A DNA stretch of 64,000 nt, taken from NCBI GenBank assembly GCA_024234365.1, contig JACKOK010000001.1, positions 496,001 through 560,000 on the forward strand. Direction: 5' to 3'. Below are positions 63,276 through 64,000 of the stretch, one piece after another. Origin of the DNA: Pseudomonadales bacterium (GTDB lineage Bacteria > Pseudomonadota > Gammaproteobacteria > Pseudomonadales > Pseudohongiellaceae). A model generated the notes under the pieces. The model did no database searches. It was not told the DNA's origin and saw nothing but the letters and a program-made list of their open reading frames with translations. The translations under genes were made by a program, and so were the position numbers. Each line of letters opens with the position of its first letter. The stretch's first letter is position 1.

Positions 63276-63590
63276 CTACTGGGGTTCCCCCTGCAGCAGG
63301 CCGCGGGCCTCCTGCAAGGACTCCGACAGCTGCTGCAATTGCCCGCTGGAACTCTGCAGGCTGCTCTGCAGGGTGTTGAGCTGCTCCTGAAAGCGCGCCT
63401 GCAGCTCGGCGTTGGCGCTTTGCTGGGCAGTTACCAGGGCCTTCTGTGCCGCCAGTTCCCCCTCCAGCCGGATTCTGACCTCTTCGCTGTGGGCCAGCTC
63501 CTGCTTCAGTTGCATGGCTGCCGAGAACTGCATGAAGGCCACGGCGGCGCAGGCCAGGATGAGAATGGCGGCAATAATTCCTGTTTTCAT
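63276..63590 (-). CDS. Membrane-anchored coiled-coil protein
   Basis: A start at ATG 63590 gives 104 residues: an N-terminal membrane helix (TGIIAAILILACAAVAFMQF) and then a long coiled coil rich in Gln, Glu and Ala (LKQELAHSEEVRIRLEGELA, LQSSLQSSSGQLQQLSESLQ). It is a likely bitopic protein; family not recognised. A longer frame to 63641 is unsupported. It is separated from the M16 operon by the MITE. Confidence 0.65.
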   Translation of the reverse strand: MKTGIIAAILILACAAVAFMQFSAAMQLKQELAHSEEVRIRLEGELAAQKALVTAQQSANAELQARFQEQLNTLQSSLQSSSGQLQQLSESLQEARGLLQGEPQ

Positions 63591-63641
63591 GGTGGTGCCC
63601 TGTGTATGTGGCTGGGCACAGTGTACCGGTTTGTAGCGCAT

Positions 63642-63666
63642 TGTAGGAGCCAGCCCTGCTGGCGAA
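63642..63666 (+). repeat. REP element 2a (fwd orientation)
   Basis: TGTAGGAGCCAGCCCTGCTGGCGAA, the same core as REP 1c, at the 5' side of the coiled-coil gene. Confidence 0.8.
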
Positions 63667-63690
63667 GGGTTCGCGGTGCAGGAGGGTTTG

Positions 63691-63715
63691 ATCGCCTGCA
63701 GGGCAGGCTCCTACG
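63691..63715 (-). repeat. REP element 2b (rev orientation)
   Basis: ATCGCCTGCAGGGCAGGCTCCTACG, inverted relative to 2a and about 25 nt away, forms a BIME-like pair with it. Confidence 0.8.
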
Positions 63716-63751
63716 ACCGATAGGGGTTCAGATGGGACAAACTCGGGTTTG

Positions 63752-63776
63752 ATCGCCTGCGGGGCAGGCTCCTACG
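63752..63776 (-). repeat. REP element 2c (rev orientation)
   Basis: ATCGCCTGCGGGGCAGGCTCCTACG, with one base different from 2b (CAG to CGG), in the same orientation. Confidence 0.8.
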
Positions 63777-63801
63777 GGAGGGGGTGAACGTGGCCGAGCA
63801 T

Positions 63802-63826
63802 GGTAGGAGCCAGCCCTGCTGGCGAA
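63802..63826 (+). repeat. REP element 2d (fwd orientation)
   Basis: GGTAGGAGCCAGCCCTGCTGGCGAA, opposite to 2c, making a second inverted pair. Confidence 0.8.
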
Positions 63827-63853
63827 GGGGTTTTTGTTCCTTGTCTGGAATGT

Positions 63854-63867
63854 TTGATATAGATCAA
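63854..63867. promoter_or_regulatory. FNR/Anr-type box
   Basis: TTGAT-ATAG-ATCAA is a perfect match to the FNR/Anr consensus (TTGAT-N4-ATCAA). A TATATA stretch lies about 50 nt downstream (63918-63924), with GGGAG and an ATG at 63940. The target gene is cut off by the window edge, so the controlled function is unknown. Confidence 0.65.
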
Positions 63868-63939
63868 ACTTTGTCGGTTTGGCTGCAGGGGGATTTGAAA
63901 CAAAATCTGGCCGGCTGTTATATAGGCGGGAGTAACAGC

Positions 63940-64000
63940 ATGTGCTGTTCTGGAAATAACGGTTCGTTAAATATTGCTGTGTGGGCAAGTCCCCATGTGC
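63940..64000 (+). CDS. Possible start of an unidentified gene (cut by window edge)
   Basis: The ATG at 63940 follows GGCGGGAG by about 7 nt and stays open to the window edge (MCCSGNNGSLNIAVWASPHV). Twenty codons are too few to identify. The upstream FNR box supports a real gene or operon beginning here or just beyond. Confidence 0.25.
   Translation, partial: MCCSGNNGSLNIAVWASPHV

Noticed and set aside
49456..63826. REP clusters as possible CRISPR arrays
   Set aside because: Repeats occur in both orientations with irregular spacing and no cas genes.

Overview
The window looks like a chromosomal segment of a GC-rich (about 60%, by eye) marine-type gammaproteobacterium, broadly Pseudomonadales/Cellvibrionales-like. 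The evidence is outer-membrane and LPS genes (heptosyltransferase II, alginate-export-type porin, CBM9/DUF5916 barrel), many lipoprotein and Tat/Sec signals, Pseudomonas-like REP elements (GTAGGAGC...GCTGGCGA) and an FNR/Anr box. The genus cannot be fixed from the sequence alone. No rRNA, tRNA, CRISPR array or complete transposase gene was seen.

Layout, left to right. 1-6076: partial beta-carbonic anhydrase, PQQ-type sugar dehydrogenase, 2-hydroxyacid dehydrogenase, a CopC-CopD copper pair and a Na/Pi cotransporter with a candidate Pho box. 6079-18625 (minus strand): Bcr/CflA exporter, a TPR / MoxR / transglutaminase / DUF58 envelope locus, a CaCA Ca/Na antiporter, and a TAXI-TRAP uptake system with a small TM2-like protein. 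18913-25291: DmpA-type P1 peptidase, DUF5117-type zinc metalloprotease, DUF302 protein, and a two-gene operon of a radical SAM enzyme and an ArsM arsenite methyltransferase. 25320-33351: BrnT-BrnA and HigB-HigA toxin-antitoxin pairs, DUF2200, a Tat-exported haloalkane-dehalogenase-like hydrolase, DUF465 and DksA-like proteins, an NHL protein, a pseudogene remnant, an SpmA/SpmB-like membrane protein, a hexapeptide acetyltransferase and a dienelactone hydrolase.

33649-44814: a B12-binding-type radical SAM / WaaF / GT9-like operon, NTF2-like and DinB proteins, a MocR regulator divergent from a LysE exporter with direct-repeat operator candidates, an Asp-rich tandem-repeat protein, an alginate-export porin and an ECF sigma cluster. 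44959-53588: a duplicated-domain secreted protein, the DUF5916 barrel, a second barrel-like protein, REP cluster 1, an SPFH/ribbon-helix-helix pair, an uncharacterised secreted protein and a SulP transporter. 53658-62861: a seven-gene minus-strand operon (M16 peptidase lipoprotein, ABC ATPase, ABC-2 permease, double-PDZ lipoprotein, two FG-GAP/VCBS-like proteins, small membrane protein). Most of its junctions are 4-nt ATGA overlaps, and it is the best candidate here for an undescribed envelope system. 62862-64000: a MITE-like element with 20-bp perfect terminal inverted repeats and a 4-bp target duplication, a coiled-coil membrane protein, REP cluster 2 and an FNR box.

Three units best suggest linked function. 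They are the organoarsenical pair (radical SAM plus ArsM), the radical SAM / heptosyltransferase / GT9-like trio, and the peptidase-ABC-PDZ-FG-GAP operon.
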